Positions 22,694 to 31,220 of a DNA stretch of 64,000 nt are shown piece after piece. The notes below the pieces were generated by a model. That model searched no databases. It saw nothing but the letters and a program-made list of their open reading frames with translations, and was not told where the DNA came from. This stretch comes from Candidatus Segatella violae (lineage in GTDB: Bacteria; Bacteroidota; Bacteroidia; Bacteroidales; Bacteroidaceae). How positions within the stretch are numbered: position 1 is the first letter of the stretch; every line of letters begins with the position of its first letter. The stretch is taken from NCBI GenBank assembly GCA_002440225.1, contig DJSH01000006.1:21338-85337 (forward strand). The letters are read 5' to 3'. A program made the position numbers and the translations under genes.

Positions 22694-24049
22694 ATGAGTA
22701 TTAGAAATAACTTTGGAATGAGGTGCTTCACCCTGTTTGCTGCTATTTTGGTATTTTCTACTTCGGTCAATGCACAGAGTAGGAAGGGGGGCGCCAAAAA
22801 AAAAGTGGTTAAGAAAGTGGTGGTGAAAGACAATGTCGCTGCCGAGGAAAAACAGCAAGACAACAAGGCTGTTACGTTGCCTATGCCCCCACAGACGGCT
22901 AAGCCAGTTGTGGTGGATACAGTGGCGACGCCATCTCCGGCACCTGTTGTCCCTCAAGACCGTGTGGACACCATCTATTACAACAAAAACTGGAAGGTGA
23001 CTAGCAACAAGGCTTTCGCCAGCTATTGTCGCTTGGCACTCTATCCAGCCAACGTATCCATGACCAAGGAGTTCAAAACCTATTATATCAGCGGTGAACT
23101 GCAGAGCGAAGGAAGCTTCTTGGAACTCGATAAGGCCGATGACTCCAACAGCAAGTTTACCGACCAGTTTGTGTCTTATTTTAAGGATGGACAGGTTGAG
23201 GAATCGAAGAACTACGTTGATGGCAAGTTGCAGGGCGAGTACACCATCTATTATAACAATGGAAACATCAAGAAGCATTTCTTTGTCAACGATGGACTGC
23301 GAGACGGCTTGTATGCGGCATTTACCGAAGATGGAAAGGTGTGCGAGCTCACCCCTTACAAGGCCGACAAGCCCGAGGGCTTCTACGTCATCGTGGATGC
23401 CGACGGTAACTATTCTAAATATAGCATCGTGGACAAGCAGCCTGTGTTGGAGGCTCCTACGCTAGAAGAGGTGTCTACTGAGTATAAGAATGGCGTAGCT
23501 TGGCCTTACTACAACAAAAATGGGCTCATCGTAGGTGCCAGCAATTCCATCACCAGCAATATCGGCGACTATCGAGAAATCGGCTTGTTCATTGTCAACA
23601 AGAGCATGATCAATGTAGACATCGACCCACGACAGATTGAGATTTACTCCCTCAAGAACAACAAGCGTAAGAACTACGAGTTGGTCTCTACCGAAGAATA
23701 CAACGAGAAGATAAGAAAGTATACCAAGAAGAATGCTGTGCTGGGAAGTGTGCGTGAGGCTTCGGTCAACGCCAACTTGGGCGCCAAGGTGTTTAACGCT
23801 GGTACTTCCGATACTCTCAAGGAGTTTCAAAAGCGTATTTGCCGCATGCGTAAGCTCGACGAGAGTACTCGCATGAAGTTTACCGACAAGGAACCTGAGG
23901 ATTTGGGCTACTTGGAGCGTACCACCGTGCATCCGGGAGAGGCGGTGACGGGGTATCTCTACACCTCCGACAAGAAAGCCGTAGACCTCTACGTGAAGGT
24001 AAAAATCAATGGTATCGACTACCTCTTCAACTGGAAGCAGGGCAGATAA
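22694..24049 (+). CDS. Secreted protein with MORN-like repeats, function unknown
   Basis: A 451-residue protein with a signal peptide (cleavage near FSTSVNAQS, residue about 28) and then a low-complexity stretch of Lys, Val and Pro (about 30-85). The central part (about 115-240) has MORN-variant repeats: KDGQVEESKNYVDGKLQGEYTIYYNNG, NDGLRDGLYAAFTEDGK and DKPEGFYVIVDADG. The C-terminal half has no motif I recognise. MORN-variant repeats in Bacteroidota are usually surface or periplasmic and of unclear role. The gene is 9 nt upstream of a sensor kinase and its regulator, so it may be part of the same sensing system, for example as the sensed factor. Function cannot be assigned. Confidence 0.75.
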   Translation: MSIRNNFGMRCFTLFAAILVFSTSVNAQSRKGGAKKKVVKKVVVKDNVAAEEKQQDNKAVTLPMPPQTAKPVVVDTVATPSPAPVVPQDRVDTIYYNKNWKVTSNKAFASYCRLALYPANVSMTKEFKTYYISGELQSEGSFLELDKADDSNSKFTDQFVSYFKDGQVEESKNYVDGKLQGEYTIYYNNGNIKKHFFVNDGLRDGLYAAFTEDGKVCELTPYKADKPEGFYVIVDADGNYSKYSIVDKQPVLEAPTLEEVSTEYKNGVAWPYYNKNGLIVGASNSITSNIGDYREIGLFIVNKSMINVDIDPRQIEIYSLKNNKRKNYELVSTEEYNEKIRKYTKKNAVLGSVREASVNANLGAKVFNAGTSDTLKEFQKRICRMRKLDESTRMKFTDKEPEDLGYLERTTVHPGEAVTGYLYTSDKKAVDLYVKVKINGIDYLFNWKQGR

Positions 24050-24058
24050 GCATCTCTT

Positions 24059-26080
24059 ATGAAACACATAGGTTGGTCTCTTTTGGCAATATTCTTGCTC
24101 TTGGCATCTTGCAGTGGCGGTCGTCGCCATGTACTGCAGAATGCCAGGAAGGGTCAGCTTGCGTCTCTGTCTAGTCTCGACGACTCGCTGAAAAAGCAAT
24201 CACCGCACGTCCGCAGGTTGATAGGGCAGGGGATGGCTTCCGCAGAAGACAGTCTCACCTATTATGAGTATTATGTGAGGATGGGGCAGTATTTCTGTCT
24301 CTCATCCACCCCCGACTCCATGGTGGAATACATCGACCGCACCATCGACTTCGCCAGTCGTCAACCCAAGTCGCCTCGGCTTTGTTCGCTCTTGGCTTAT
24401 GCCTACAATTGTCAGGCAGCCAACTATCACAACTTTCATAAAAACCTAGATGGACAGGTGAAACTTTACCGCATGGCTTGCGAGTATTCGCTCCAAAGCG
24501 ACATCAAGGAGCAGACTCCCAAGATTTGCGCCAACCTAGGCGATGCCTATGTCTCGAAAAACCAATTGCCAGAGGCGGCGGTTTGGTATCGGCGCGCACT
24601 CTTCCTCGTCGACTCCCTCCAGTTGCCCCGCAAGGAGAACATCACGCTCTACATGGGACTTGCTACCATCTATCAGCAGCTCAACGACTTCGCCACCTCG
24701 CTGAAGTATTTCCAACAAACGGAACGCTACTTCGACGAGATGCCGCTCAACATGCAGGCTTACTATCTCAACAACTACGGCAACTACTATTATTACAAGA
24801 AAGACTATGCCAACTCGCTCAAGAAGTTTCTCTTGATGAAGCAACTCTTGGAGCATCATCATAAGACCGATACCTTCGACATGTATCTGTGCAAGCTCAA
24901 CATGGCGGATGTGTACCTCAACCTCGACTCCATCGCCCTCTCAGAAAAATACCTCTCAGAGGCAGAACCATTCATGACTGCCAACCATGACCTCGTGGCG
25001 GTGTACTACTGCAATACCATCCACATCGGACAAGAGGTGAAGAAGGGAAATATGGCTGCTGTTTCTGTTATTCTGAACAAGGAAAAGACGGAATTTCCCG
25101 ACCGCAAGGACAGCGACATCGCCTTCAACCTGCGACAGATACGCAATCATTATTTGCGGGAATATTACAAGGCAAAGGGAGATTTCCGCTCTGCCTATCT
25201 CAATCTGAAGGCCGACCAAGCCATGATCGACTCGCTGGAACACAACCGTGTGAACATGCGAGCCTCCGAGGTGATGGAGCGATTCACACAAGATACGCTC
25301 CGACTGCACCATAGCTTAGAGATGGAACACAAGACGGCTGAGGTAAGAAAGGCAAACCTGATAGCTCTGGCTGCGGCGGCTATCGTACTGCTGGTGGGCT
25401 TGGCATTCGTGCTTAAGTGGTTGCAGTCGCGCAGACGTTTGGAAGAAGACAAGTTGCGCATCATGCAGCTCAAGTTGGCAAGTGCTCGCAACCGCATCTC
25501 GCCCCATTTCGTGTTCAATGTGCTCAACAACAAGATTGTGAATGCTGGGCAGCAGGAGGCTAACGAACTGCTGGCACTCACCAAACTGATAAGAGCCAAC
25601 CTCGACATGTCGTGTCGCTTGGAAGTGTCGCTGAATGAGGAATTGGAGTTTGTGAATCAGTATGTAGAGGTGGAGAAATATCTGCTGGGTGATGATTTCA
25701 GTTACCATCTGGAGGTGGCTCGGGATGTTCCGCTCGGCCAAATATTCCTGCCGTCGATGTTTGTGCAGATATTGGTGGAAAATGCTTTTGTCCACGGTCT
25801 CAAAGGCTGGGATGGAAGCAAACTGCTTCAGGTGAAGGTAGACCAACTCTTGGATGGCTCCATCCAGATAGCCGTAATAGACAACGGACCAGGCTTCGAC
25901 ATCCGCAGCGTGGGCAAAAAACGTACCGGTCTGAACATCATAACCCAGACCATCACCATCTTCAACGAGCACAACCGAGGCAGGGGCAAGATGACCTTCT
26001 CCCTTCGCAACCTAACCGATGCCGATGGTAAGGTGACGGGGTGCGAGTCGAGACTCTCTATCAACAAGAAAACTATATAA
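24059..26080 (+). CDS. TPR-containing LytS-type sensor histidine kinase with lipoprotein-like N-terminus
   Basis: A 673-residue kinase. The N-terminus (MKHIGWSLLAIFLLLASCSGG) reads as a lipoprotein signal with Cys at about residue 18. A long helical TPR-type sensor region follows (about 60-400), then one transmembrane helix (about 433-455, LIALAAAAIVLLVGLAFVL). The His_kinase (PF06580-type) domain has the phospho-acceptor His483 in ISPHFVFN, and the HATPase_c domain has N-box LVENAFVHG and G-box DNGPGF. The architecture implies periplasmic sensing, with possible lipid anchoring in addition to the membrane helix. It is 9 nt downstream of the MORN protein gene and 7 nt upstream of the LytTR regulator, its obvious partner. 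The signal sensed is unknown. Confidence 0.9.
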   Translation: MKHIGWSLLAIFLLLASCSGGRRHVLQNARKGQLASLSSLDDSLKKQSPHVRRLIGQGMASAEDSLTYYEYYVRMGQYFCLSSTPDSMVEYIDRTIDFASRQPKSPRLCSLLAYAYNCQAANYHNFHKNLDGQVKLYRMACEYSLQSDIKEQTPKICANLGDAYVSKNQLPEAAVWYRRALFLVDSLQLPRKENITLYMGLATIYQQLNDFATSLKYFQQTERYFDEMPLNMQAYYLNNYGNYYYYKKDYANSLKKFLLMKQLLEHHHKTDTFDMYLCKLNMADVYLNLDSIALSEKYLSEAEPFMTANHDLVAVYYCNTIHIGQEVKKGNMAAVSVILNKEKTEFPDRKDSDIAFNLRQIRNHYLREYYKAKGDFRSAYLNLKADQAMIDSLEHNRVNMRASEVMERFTQDTLRLHHSLEMEHKTAEVRKANLIALAAAAIVLLVGLAFVLKWLQSRRRLEEDKLRIMQLKLASARNRISPHFVFNVLNNKIVNAGQQEANELLALTKLIRANLDMSCRLEVSLNEELEFVNQYVEVEKYLLGDDFSYHLEVARDVPLGQIFLPSMFVQILVENAFVHGLKGWDGSKLLQVKVDQLLDGSIQIAVIDNGPGFDIRSVGKKRTGLNIITQTITIFNEHNRGRGKMTFSLRNLTDADGKVTGCESRLSINKKTI

Positions 26081-26087
26081 TATAATA

Positions 26088-26843
26088 ATGTATATGAAAG
26101 CAATAATTGTGGACGATGACAAGGTGGCTGGGATGAACCTAGAACAGCTGCTCAAGGAGAAATATCAGATGGATGTGGCTGGGGTGGCACTCAATGGGCT
26201 AGACGGACTCGCCCTGGTGAACCAGCACCAACCTGACGTATTGTTTCTCGACGTCCAGTTGCCCGATATTTCGGGATTGGATTTCCTCGACCGCATCGCA
26301 GCCTTCACCCATGGCCAGTGCCGGGTGGTGATGTATACCGCCTACGACGAATTCATCTTGCCCGCCTTCCGCAAGAAAGCTTTCGACGTGTTGCTCAAAC
26401 CCATCGACCCGGAGGAGCTCGCCACCATCATGAAACGACTTCAGGAAGCAGCGGTTCCCGTAGCGAAAGAATCCGAAACCGATGGCGTCCAGCGCAAGAA
26501 AGGTGGCAAGTTCTTGCTCTACACCAACACCCTCGATTTCAAACTCATCGACAAGCGCGACATCGGTCTCTTCCAGTACAATCATGAGATGCGTTGCTGG
26601 GAGGTCATCGTGGCTGGCAGCAAACAGCCCATCCGCCTGAAACGCTGTGTGAAGAGCGATGCCTTGGTGGAACTCGACGGTCAGTTTGTGCAAGTAAACC
26701 AGAAATTCATCATCAACATGGACTATCTGATAGAGGTGGTTGATAACGTATGCCATTTTTATCCCCCCTTCGACATGCTCGACTATGTGAAGGTGGGAAG
26801 ACTCTTCAGAAAGAAGCTTATCGACAGATTTTGTAGCCTTTAG
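26088..26843 (+). CDS. LytTR-family response regulator
   Basis: A 251-residue regulator. The receiver domain (about 1-120) has acidic residues Asp9-Asp11, phospho-acceptor Asp55 in LFLDVQLPDISG, Thr in MYTAYD and Lys in LLKPID. The C-terminal LytTR DNA-binding domain (about 145-250) includes LIDKRDIGLFQYNHEMRCWEV and FVQVNQKFIINMDYL. It should be phosphorylated by the kinase encoded just upstream. A second ATG at 26094 could be the true start. LytTR regulators bind paired short direct repeats; no target site could be picked with confidence here. A weak AT-rich hairpin follows at about 26851-26877. Confidence 0.95.
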   Translation: MYMKAIIVDDDKVAGMNLEQLLKEKYQMDVAGVALNGLDGLALVNQHQPDVLFLDVQLPDISGLDFLDRIAAFTHGQCRVVMYTAYDEFILPAFRKKAFDVLLKPIDPEELATIMKRLQEAAVPVAKESETDGVQRKKGGKFLLYTNTLDFKLIDKRDIGLFQYNHEMRCWEVIVAGSKQPIRLKRCVKSDALVELDGQFVQVNQKFIINMDYLIEVVDNVCHFYPPFDMLDYVKVGRLFRKKLIDRFCSL

Positions 26844-26907
26844 TGGCTTTTTTAGTGATTTTTGTTTAAAAAATCGCTGATATGATAGCAAATTGCCAAT
26901 TATTTAT

Positions 26908-26915
26908 TACCTTTG
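26908..26915 (+). promoter_or_regulatory. -7 box upstream of glnN
   Basis: TACCTTTG matches TAnnTTTG, 31 nt before the glnN start. No clear -33 TTTG is at the standard distance. Confidence 0.6.
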
Positions 26916-26946
26916 CACTCGCAAACTTAATATAAATAATAAAAGA

Positions 26947-29136
26947 ATGGCTAATTTGAGATTTGAGGTTGTAGCCGAGGCCTTTAAGAAAAGACCTGTT
27001 GAGGTGGAGGTGCCTAAGGTGCGTCCTTCGGAGTACTTCGCCAAGTATGTATTCAACCGTCAGAAGATGTACAAGTATCTGCCATCCGATGTGTACGAGA
27101 AACTCATCGATGTGATAGACAACGGTACTCGTCTGGATCGTTCCATTGCCGATGCCGTGGCTGCGGGCATGAAGCTTTGGGCTGAGGAAAACGGAGTAAC
27201 TCACTACACGCACTGGTTCCAGCCATTGACCGAGGGCACTGCCGAGAAGCACGATGCTTTCGTAGAGCATGACGGAAAGGGTGGTATGATAGAGGAATTC
27301 TCTGGCAAGTTGCTCGTCCAGCAGGAACCTGATGCCAGCTCGTTCCCTAACGGCGGTATCCGCAACACTTTCGAGGCTCGTGGCTATTCTGCCTGGGACC
27401 CAACATCGCCTGTGTTCATCATCGACGATACCCTTTGTATCCCTACCATCTTTATTTCTTACACCGGTGAGGCTTTGGACTATAAGGCTCCTTTGCTCCG
27501 TTCGCTCCATACTTTGAGCGAGGCGGCTACCGAAGTGTGCCACTATTTCTATCCTAACGTGAAGAAGGTGCAGACCAATCTCGGTTGGGAGCAGGAGTAT
27601 TTTCTCGTGGACGAAAGCCTTTACTCAGCTCGCCCTGACTTGATGCTCACGGGTCGTACTCTCATGGGACACGACTCAGCAAAGAACCAGCAGATGGACG
27701 ACCATTATTTCGGAACCATCCCTGAACGTGTGCAGGCATTCATGAAGGACCTTGAAATCCAAGCCCTCGAACTCGGCATTCCTTGCAAGACCCGCCATAA
27801 CGAGGTGGCTCCTAACCAGTTTGAGTTGGCTCCTATCTATGAGGAGTGCAACCTCGCCGTAGACCATAACATGCTCTTGATGAGCCTCATGAAACGTGTG
27901 GCCCACAAGCATAGCTTCCGTGTGCTCTTGCACGAGAAGCCATTCGCTGGCGTGAACGGCTCGGGCAAGCACAACAACTGGAGTCTTTGCACCGATACCG
28001 GCGTGTTGCTCCATGCCGCAGGCAAGACCCCGGAGGACAACCTCCGTTTCGTGGTCTTCATCGTGGAGACCTTGATGGGCGTTTACAAGCACAACGGCCT
28101 CTTGAAGGCAAGCATCATGAGCGCTACCAATGCGCATCGACTCGGTGCCAACGAGGCACCACCTGCCATCATCTCTTCCTTCCTCGGCAAGCAGCTCACC
28201 GACCTGCTCAACCATATCGAGAAGGCTGACAAGGACGAACTCTTCGCCCTCGCTGGCAAGAAGGGAATGGAGCTGGACATCCCTGAGATTCCGGAGTTGA
28301 TGATAGATAACACCGACCGCAACCGTACCTCTCCATTCGCCTTCACGGGCAATCGCTTCGAGTTCCGTGCCGTAGGTAGTGAGGCTAACTGCGCCTCTGC
28401 GCTCATCGTGCTCAACGCTGCCGTGGCTGAGGCACTCGAAAACTTCAAGGCTCGTGTGGATGCCTTGATAGCCAAGGGCGAGGACCAGACATCTGCTATT
28501 ATAGATATTGTACGCGAGGACATTAAGACTTGCAAGCCTATCCGCTTCGATGGCAACGGCTATAGCGACGAGTGGAAGGATGAGGCTAAGAAGCGTGGCT
28601 TGGACTGCGAGGCTTCCTGCCCAGTGGTGTTCGACCGCTACCTCGACAAGGAGAGCATCGAGATGTTTGCCAAGACCAACGTGATGAGCGAGAGCGAGCT
28701 CAAGGCTCGTAATGAGGTGAAGTGGGAGACCTATACAAAGAAAATTCAGATTGAGGCACGTGTGATGGGCGACCTCTCGATGAACCACATCATCCCAGTG
28801 GCTACCCACTACCAAAGCCGACTGGCAAAGAACGTGGAAGGCATGATCAATATCTTCGGTGGCGAGGAAGGCAAGAAACTGACTGCCCGCAACGTGAAGA
28901 TTATCAAGGAGATTGCCGAGCGCACCGAGACCATCGAACGTGGTGTGGAAGCACTCGTCAATGCCCGCAAGGTGGCCAACAAGATTGAGAGCGAACGCGA
29001 GAAGGCTGTGGCTTATCACGATACGGTGGCTCCGAAGATGGAGGAAATCCGTTATCAGATAGACAAGCTCGAACTCCTCGTGGCTGACGAGCTTTGGACA
29101 TTGCCAAAGTATCGTGAGCTTCTGTTCATCCGATAA
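26947..29136 (+). CDS. glnN: Type III glutamine synthetase
   Basis: A 729-residue GSIII enzyme that makes glutamine from glutamate, ammonia and ATP in the cytoplasm. The start was set at the ATG at 26947 (MANLRFEVV) rather than the upstream in-frame codon at 26893, because the -7 box lies between them and because 729 residues equals the usual GSIII length. Family signatures include THWFQPLTEGTAEKHDAF, GGIRNTFEARGYSAWDPTSP, NQFELAPIYEECNLAVDHN, HEKPFAGVNGSGKHNNWSL and NRTSPFAFTGNRFEFRAVGSE. It has its own promoter and is not clustered with other nitrogen genes here. Confidence 0.97.
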   Translation: MANLRFEVVAEAFKKRPVEVEVPKVRPSEYFAKYVFNRQKMYKYLPSDVYEKLIDVIDNGTRLDRSIADAVAAGMKLWAEENGVTHYTHWFQPLTEGTAEKHDAFVEHDGKGGMIEEFSGKLLVQQEPDASSFPNGGIRNTFEARGYSAWDPTSPVFIIDDTLCIPTIFISYTGEALDYKAPLLRSLHTLSEAATEVCHYFYPNVKKVQTNLGWEQEYFLVDESLYSARPDLMLTGRTLMGHDSAKNQQMDDHYFGTIPERVQAFMKDLEIQALELGIPCKTRHNEVAPNQFELAPIYEECNLAVDHNMLLMSLMKRVAHKHSFRVLLHEKPFAGVNGSGKHNNWSLCTDTGVLLHAAGKTPEDNLRFVVFIVETLMGVYKHNGLLKASIMSATNAHRLGANEAPPAIISSFLGKQLTDLLNHIEKADKDELFALAGKKGMELDIPEIPELMIDNTDRNRTSPFAFTGNRFEFRAVGSEANCASALIVLNAAVAEALENFKARVDALIAKGEDQTSAIIDIVREDIKTCKPIRFDGNGYSDEWKDEAKKRGLDCEASCPVVFDRYLDKESIEMFAKTNVMSESELKARNEVKWETYTKKIQIEARVMGDLSMNHIIPVATHYQSRLAKNVEGMINIFGGEEGKKLTARNVKIIKEIAERTETIERGVEALVNARKVANKIESEREKAVAYHDTVAPKMEEIRYQIDKLELLVADELWTLPKYRELLFIR

Positions 29137-29167
29137 TGAAAATATGCTGATTTTTAGAAGATTAGTT

Positions 29168-29207
29168 GTGTTTTAGTTAATAATATATAAAAAAACACTT
29201 CTTGGAC
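29168..29207 (+). terminator. Weak terminator-like hairpin after glnN
   Basis: GTGTTTT and AAAACAC can pair across an AT-rich loop about 35-70 nt after the glnN stop. The stem is AT-rich and lacks a clean T-tract, so the call is tentative. Confidence 0.3.
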
Positions 29208-29239
29208 TGCAAGGTTACACAGAATCAAATAAAAATGTG

Positions 29240-29247
29240 TAATTTTG
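29240..29247 (+). promoter_or_regulatory. -7 box upstream of the rplM leader
   Basis: TAATTTTG fits TAnnTTTG. Transcription from about 29254 would produce a leader of roughly 145 nt before rplM. Confidence 0.6.
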
Positions 29248-29254
29248 CAGTCCG

Positions 29255-29399
29255 ATTATTTCGGGGATACACTTAGAGTCCCCAGGATAGCGTGTGTTAA
29301 TAGCACGTCCTGTGGCCGGGATTTGCGGTTAGTGAATCACCTATCCAAAGTGAATAAAAAGATTAAAAACGTTTTTTAGTAGTAAATTTAAATTTTAAA
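29255..29399 (+). ncRNA. Structured 5' leader of rplM-rpsI (probable ribosomal-protein autoregulatory element)
   Basis: The leader contains at least three stems. GGGGA (29263-29267) pairs with TCCCC (29279-29283). AGGA-CGTG (29284-29294) pairs with CACG-TCCT (29304-29311). A weaker GGAT (29319-29322) can pair with ATCC (29343-29346). Ribosomal-protein leaders, including ones upstream of L13 in Bacteroidia, have been proposed in comparative RNA surveys (from memory). L13 or S9 binding would repress translation. The structure is read directly; the ligand is inference. Confidence 0.6.
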
Positions 29400-29861
29400 A
29401 TGGACACATTAAGTTTCAAGACTATCTCCGTAAACAAGGAGACAGCTAAGAAAGAGTGGGTTGTAATCGACGCAACAGACCAGGTTGTTGGTCGCCTTTG
29501 CTCTAAGGTTGCTAAGTTGCTTCGTGGTAAGTACAAGCCAACTTTCACTCCACACGTAGACTGTGGTGACAACGTAATCATTATCAACGCCGCTAAGGTG
29601 GTATTCTCTGGTAAGAAGGAGACTGATAAGGTTTACACACGTTACACTGGTTATCCTGGTGGCCAGCGCTTCAATACTCCAGCTGAGTTGCGCAAGCGTC
29701 CTGATGGAATGGACAAGATCCTTCGTCACGCTATCAAGGGTATGTTGCCAAAGGGCCCTCTCGGACGTTCTTTGATGGACAACCTCTTCATCTATGATGG
29801 CACAGAGCACAAGCACGAGGCTCAGAAGCCAAAGGCTATTGATATTAACCAGTATAAATAA
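29400..29861 (+). CDS. rplM: 50S ribosomal protein L13
   Basis: A 153-residue L13. It has the WVVIDATDQVVGRLCSKVAKLLRGK N-terminal region, DCGDNVIIINAAKVVFSGKK, the YTRYTGYPGG segment and the conserved KGMLPKGPLGR motif. L13 is an early-assembly protein of the large subunit that binds 23S rRNA. The gene is followed 11 nt later by rpsI, the usual bacterial pairing. A structured leader with its own promoter precedes it, a likely feedback control point. Confidence 0.98.
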   Translation: MDTLSFKTISVNKETAKKEWVVIDATDQVVGRLCSKVAKLLRGKYKPTFTPHVDCGDNVIIINAAKVVFSGKKETDKVYTRYTGYPGGQRFNTPAELRKRPDGMDKILRHAIKGMLPKGPLGRSLMDNLFIYDGTEHKHEAQKPKAIDINQYK

Positions 29862-29872
29862 TTAAGGTAAGA

Positions 29873-30259
29873 ATGGAAGTAATTAATGCAATTGGTCGCC
29901 GTAAGAGCGCTGTAGCTCGTGTTTACCTCACAGAGGGTACCGGTAAGATCACAATCAACAAGAAAGATATTGAGACATATTTCCCATCAGCAATCCTTCG
30001 CTATGTAGTAAAGCAGCCATTGCAGTTGCTCGAAGCTGAGGGTAAGTATGATATTAAGGCAAACCTCGACGGTGGCGGTTTCACCGGTCAGAGCCAGGCT
30101 CTTCGCCTCGCTATCGCTCGCGCACTCGTTAAGATCGACGCTGAGGACAAGAAGGTATTGAAGGACGCAGGCTTCATGACACGTGACTCACGTGCTGTAG
30201 AGCGTAAGAAGCCAGGTCAGCCAAAGGCTCGTCGTCGCTTCCAGTTCAGCAAGCGTTAA
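29873..30259 (+). CDS. rpsI: 30S ribosomal protein S9
   Basis: A 128-residue S9. It has the N-terminal INAIGRRKSAVARVYLTEGTG, the central GGGFTGQSQALRLAIARAL and the basic C-terminal tail ending RRRFQFSKR, whose final Lys-Arg contacts P-site tRNA. It is 11 nt downstream of rplM and clearly co-transcribed. The length is typical. Confidence 0.98.
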   Translation: MEVINAIGRRKSAVARVYLTEGTGKITINKKDIETYFPSAILRYVVKQPLQLLEAEGKYDIKANLDGGGFTGQSQALRLAIARALVKIDAEDKKVLKDAGFMTRDSRAVERKKPGQPKARRRFQFSKR

Positions 30260-30413
30260 TCTATACATTATTATTATATTATAGGTTATATATAGCTGAA
30301 CTAAGTTTAGTATCTAAATCGGTGAGATTCCAATAATCGGGGACTACCCACCGACTGATTCTAAATCGTTAGAATTAAAAAGAAAGTAAACACATTTAAA
30401 CAAGAAAAAGAAA
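30260..30413 (+). ncRNA. Structured 5' leader of rpsB-tsf
   Basis: This 154-nt spacer carries CGGTG (30320-30324) pairing with CACCG (30349-30353). Immediately after comes a perfect hairpin ATTCTAA (30358-30364), loop ATCG, TTAGAAT (30369-30375). The stem ends about 38 nt before the rpsB start. It probably mediates S2 feedback control; S2 leaders have been proposed for Bacteroidia (from memory). No TAnnTTTG box is evident, so it may be read through from rpsI. Confidence 0.55.
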
Positions 30414-31184
30414 ATGTCAAGAACAAATTTTGACCAGTTACTTCAGGCAGGTTGCCACTTCGGACACCTCCGTCGCAAGTGGAACCCAGCAATGGCTCCT
30501 TACATCTTCATGGAGCGTAACGGTATTCATATCATCGACCTCAACAAGACTGTCGCTAAGATCGACGAGGCTGCTGAGGAACTCAAGGCGATTGCTAAGG
30601 CGGGCAAGAAGATCCTGTTTGTCGCTACTAAAAAACAAGCTAAGGACGTAGTTGCCGAGAAGGCAGCTTCTGTAAATATGCCATACGTAAACGAGCGTTG
30701 GGCTGGTGGTATGCTCACCAACTTCCCTACAATCCGCAAGGCAGTGAAGAAAATGACAAACATCGACAAGCTTTTGAACGATGGTACATTCTCTAACCTC
30801 TCTAAGCGCGAGTTGCTTCAGATTAGCCGCCAGCGTGCTAAGTTGGAGAAGAACCTCGGTTCTATCGCAGACTTGACTCGTCTCCCAAGCGCACTCTTCG
30901 TTGTAGACGTAATGAAGGAGCACATCGCTGTGAAGGAGGCTAACCGTCTTGGTATCCCTGTATTCGGTATCGTAGATACCAACTCTGATCCTAAGAATAT
31001 CGACTACGTTATCCCAGCTAACGATGACGCTAAGGACTCAGTAGAGGCTATCCTCGCTGCAGTTTGCGGTGCAATCGCTGAGGGTCTCGAGGAGCGCAAG
31101 GCTGAGAAGGCTGACGACAAGGCTGCCGCTGAGCAGAAGGACCAGCCTAAGAAGAAGGCTGCACGCAAGGAAGAGGCTGAGTAA
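30414..31184 (+). CDS. rpsB: 30S ribosomal protein S2
   Basis: A 256-residue S2. It has LLQAGCHFGHLRRKWNPAMAPYIF at the N-terminus, ILFVATKKQAKDVV, YVNERWAGGMLTNFPTIRKAV, LPSALFVVDVMKEHIAVKEANRLGIPVFGIVDTNSDP and NDDAKDSVEAIL. A Lys/Ala/Glu-rich C-terminal tail (about 225-256) is common in Bacteroidota S2. It is followed by tsf after 36 nt, as in most bacteria. Confidence 0.98.
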   Translation: MSRTNFDQLLQAGCHFGHLRRKWNPAMAPYIFMERNGIHIIDLNKTVAKIDEAAEELKAIAKAGKKILFVATKKQAKDVVAEKAASVNMPYVNERWAGGMLTNFPTIRKAVKKMTNIDKLLNDGTFSNLSKRELLQISRQRAKLEKNLGSIADLTRLPSALFVVDVMKEHIAVKEANRLGIPVFGIVDTNSDPKNIDYVIPANDDAKDSVEAILAAVCGAIAEGLEERKAEKADDKAAAEQKDQPKKKAARKEEAE

Positions 31185-31220
31185 TTTTGGTTTAACAATT
31201 TAAATAAAATAAATAAGATT

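Noticed and set aside
26893..26946. Extended N-terminus for glutamine synthetase
   Set aside because: The extension would be read from upstream of the -7 box at 26908-26915 and gives a non-family N-terminus; MANLRFEVV at 26947 fits the known length.
27676..29019. 447-codon minus-strand open frame opposite glnN
   Set aside because: Shadow of a highly conserved GSIII gene; His/Leu/Val-rich nonsense composition and no signals.
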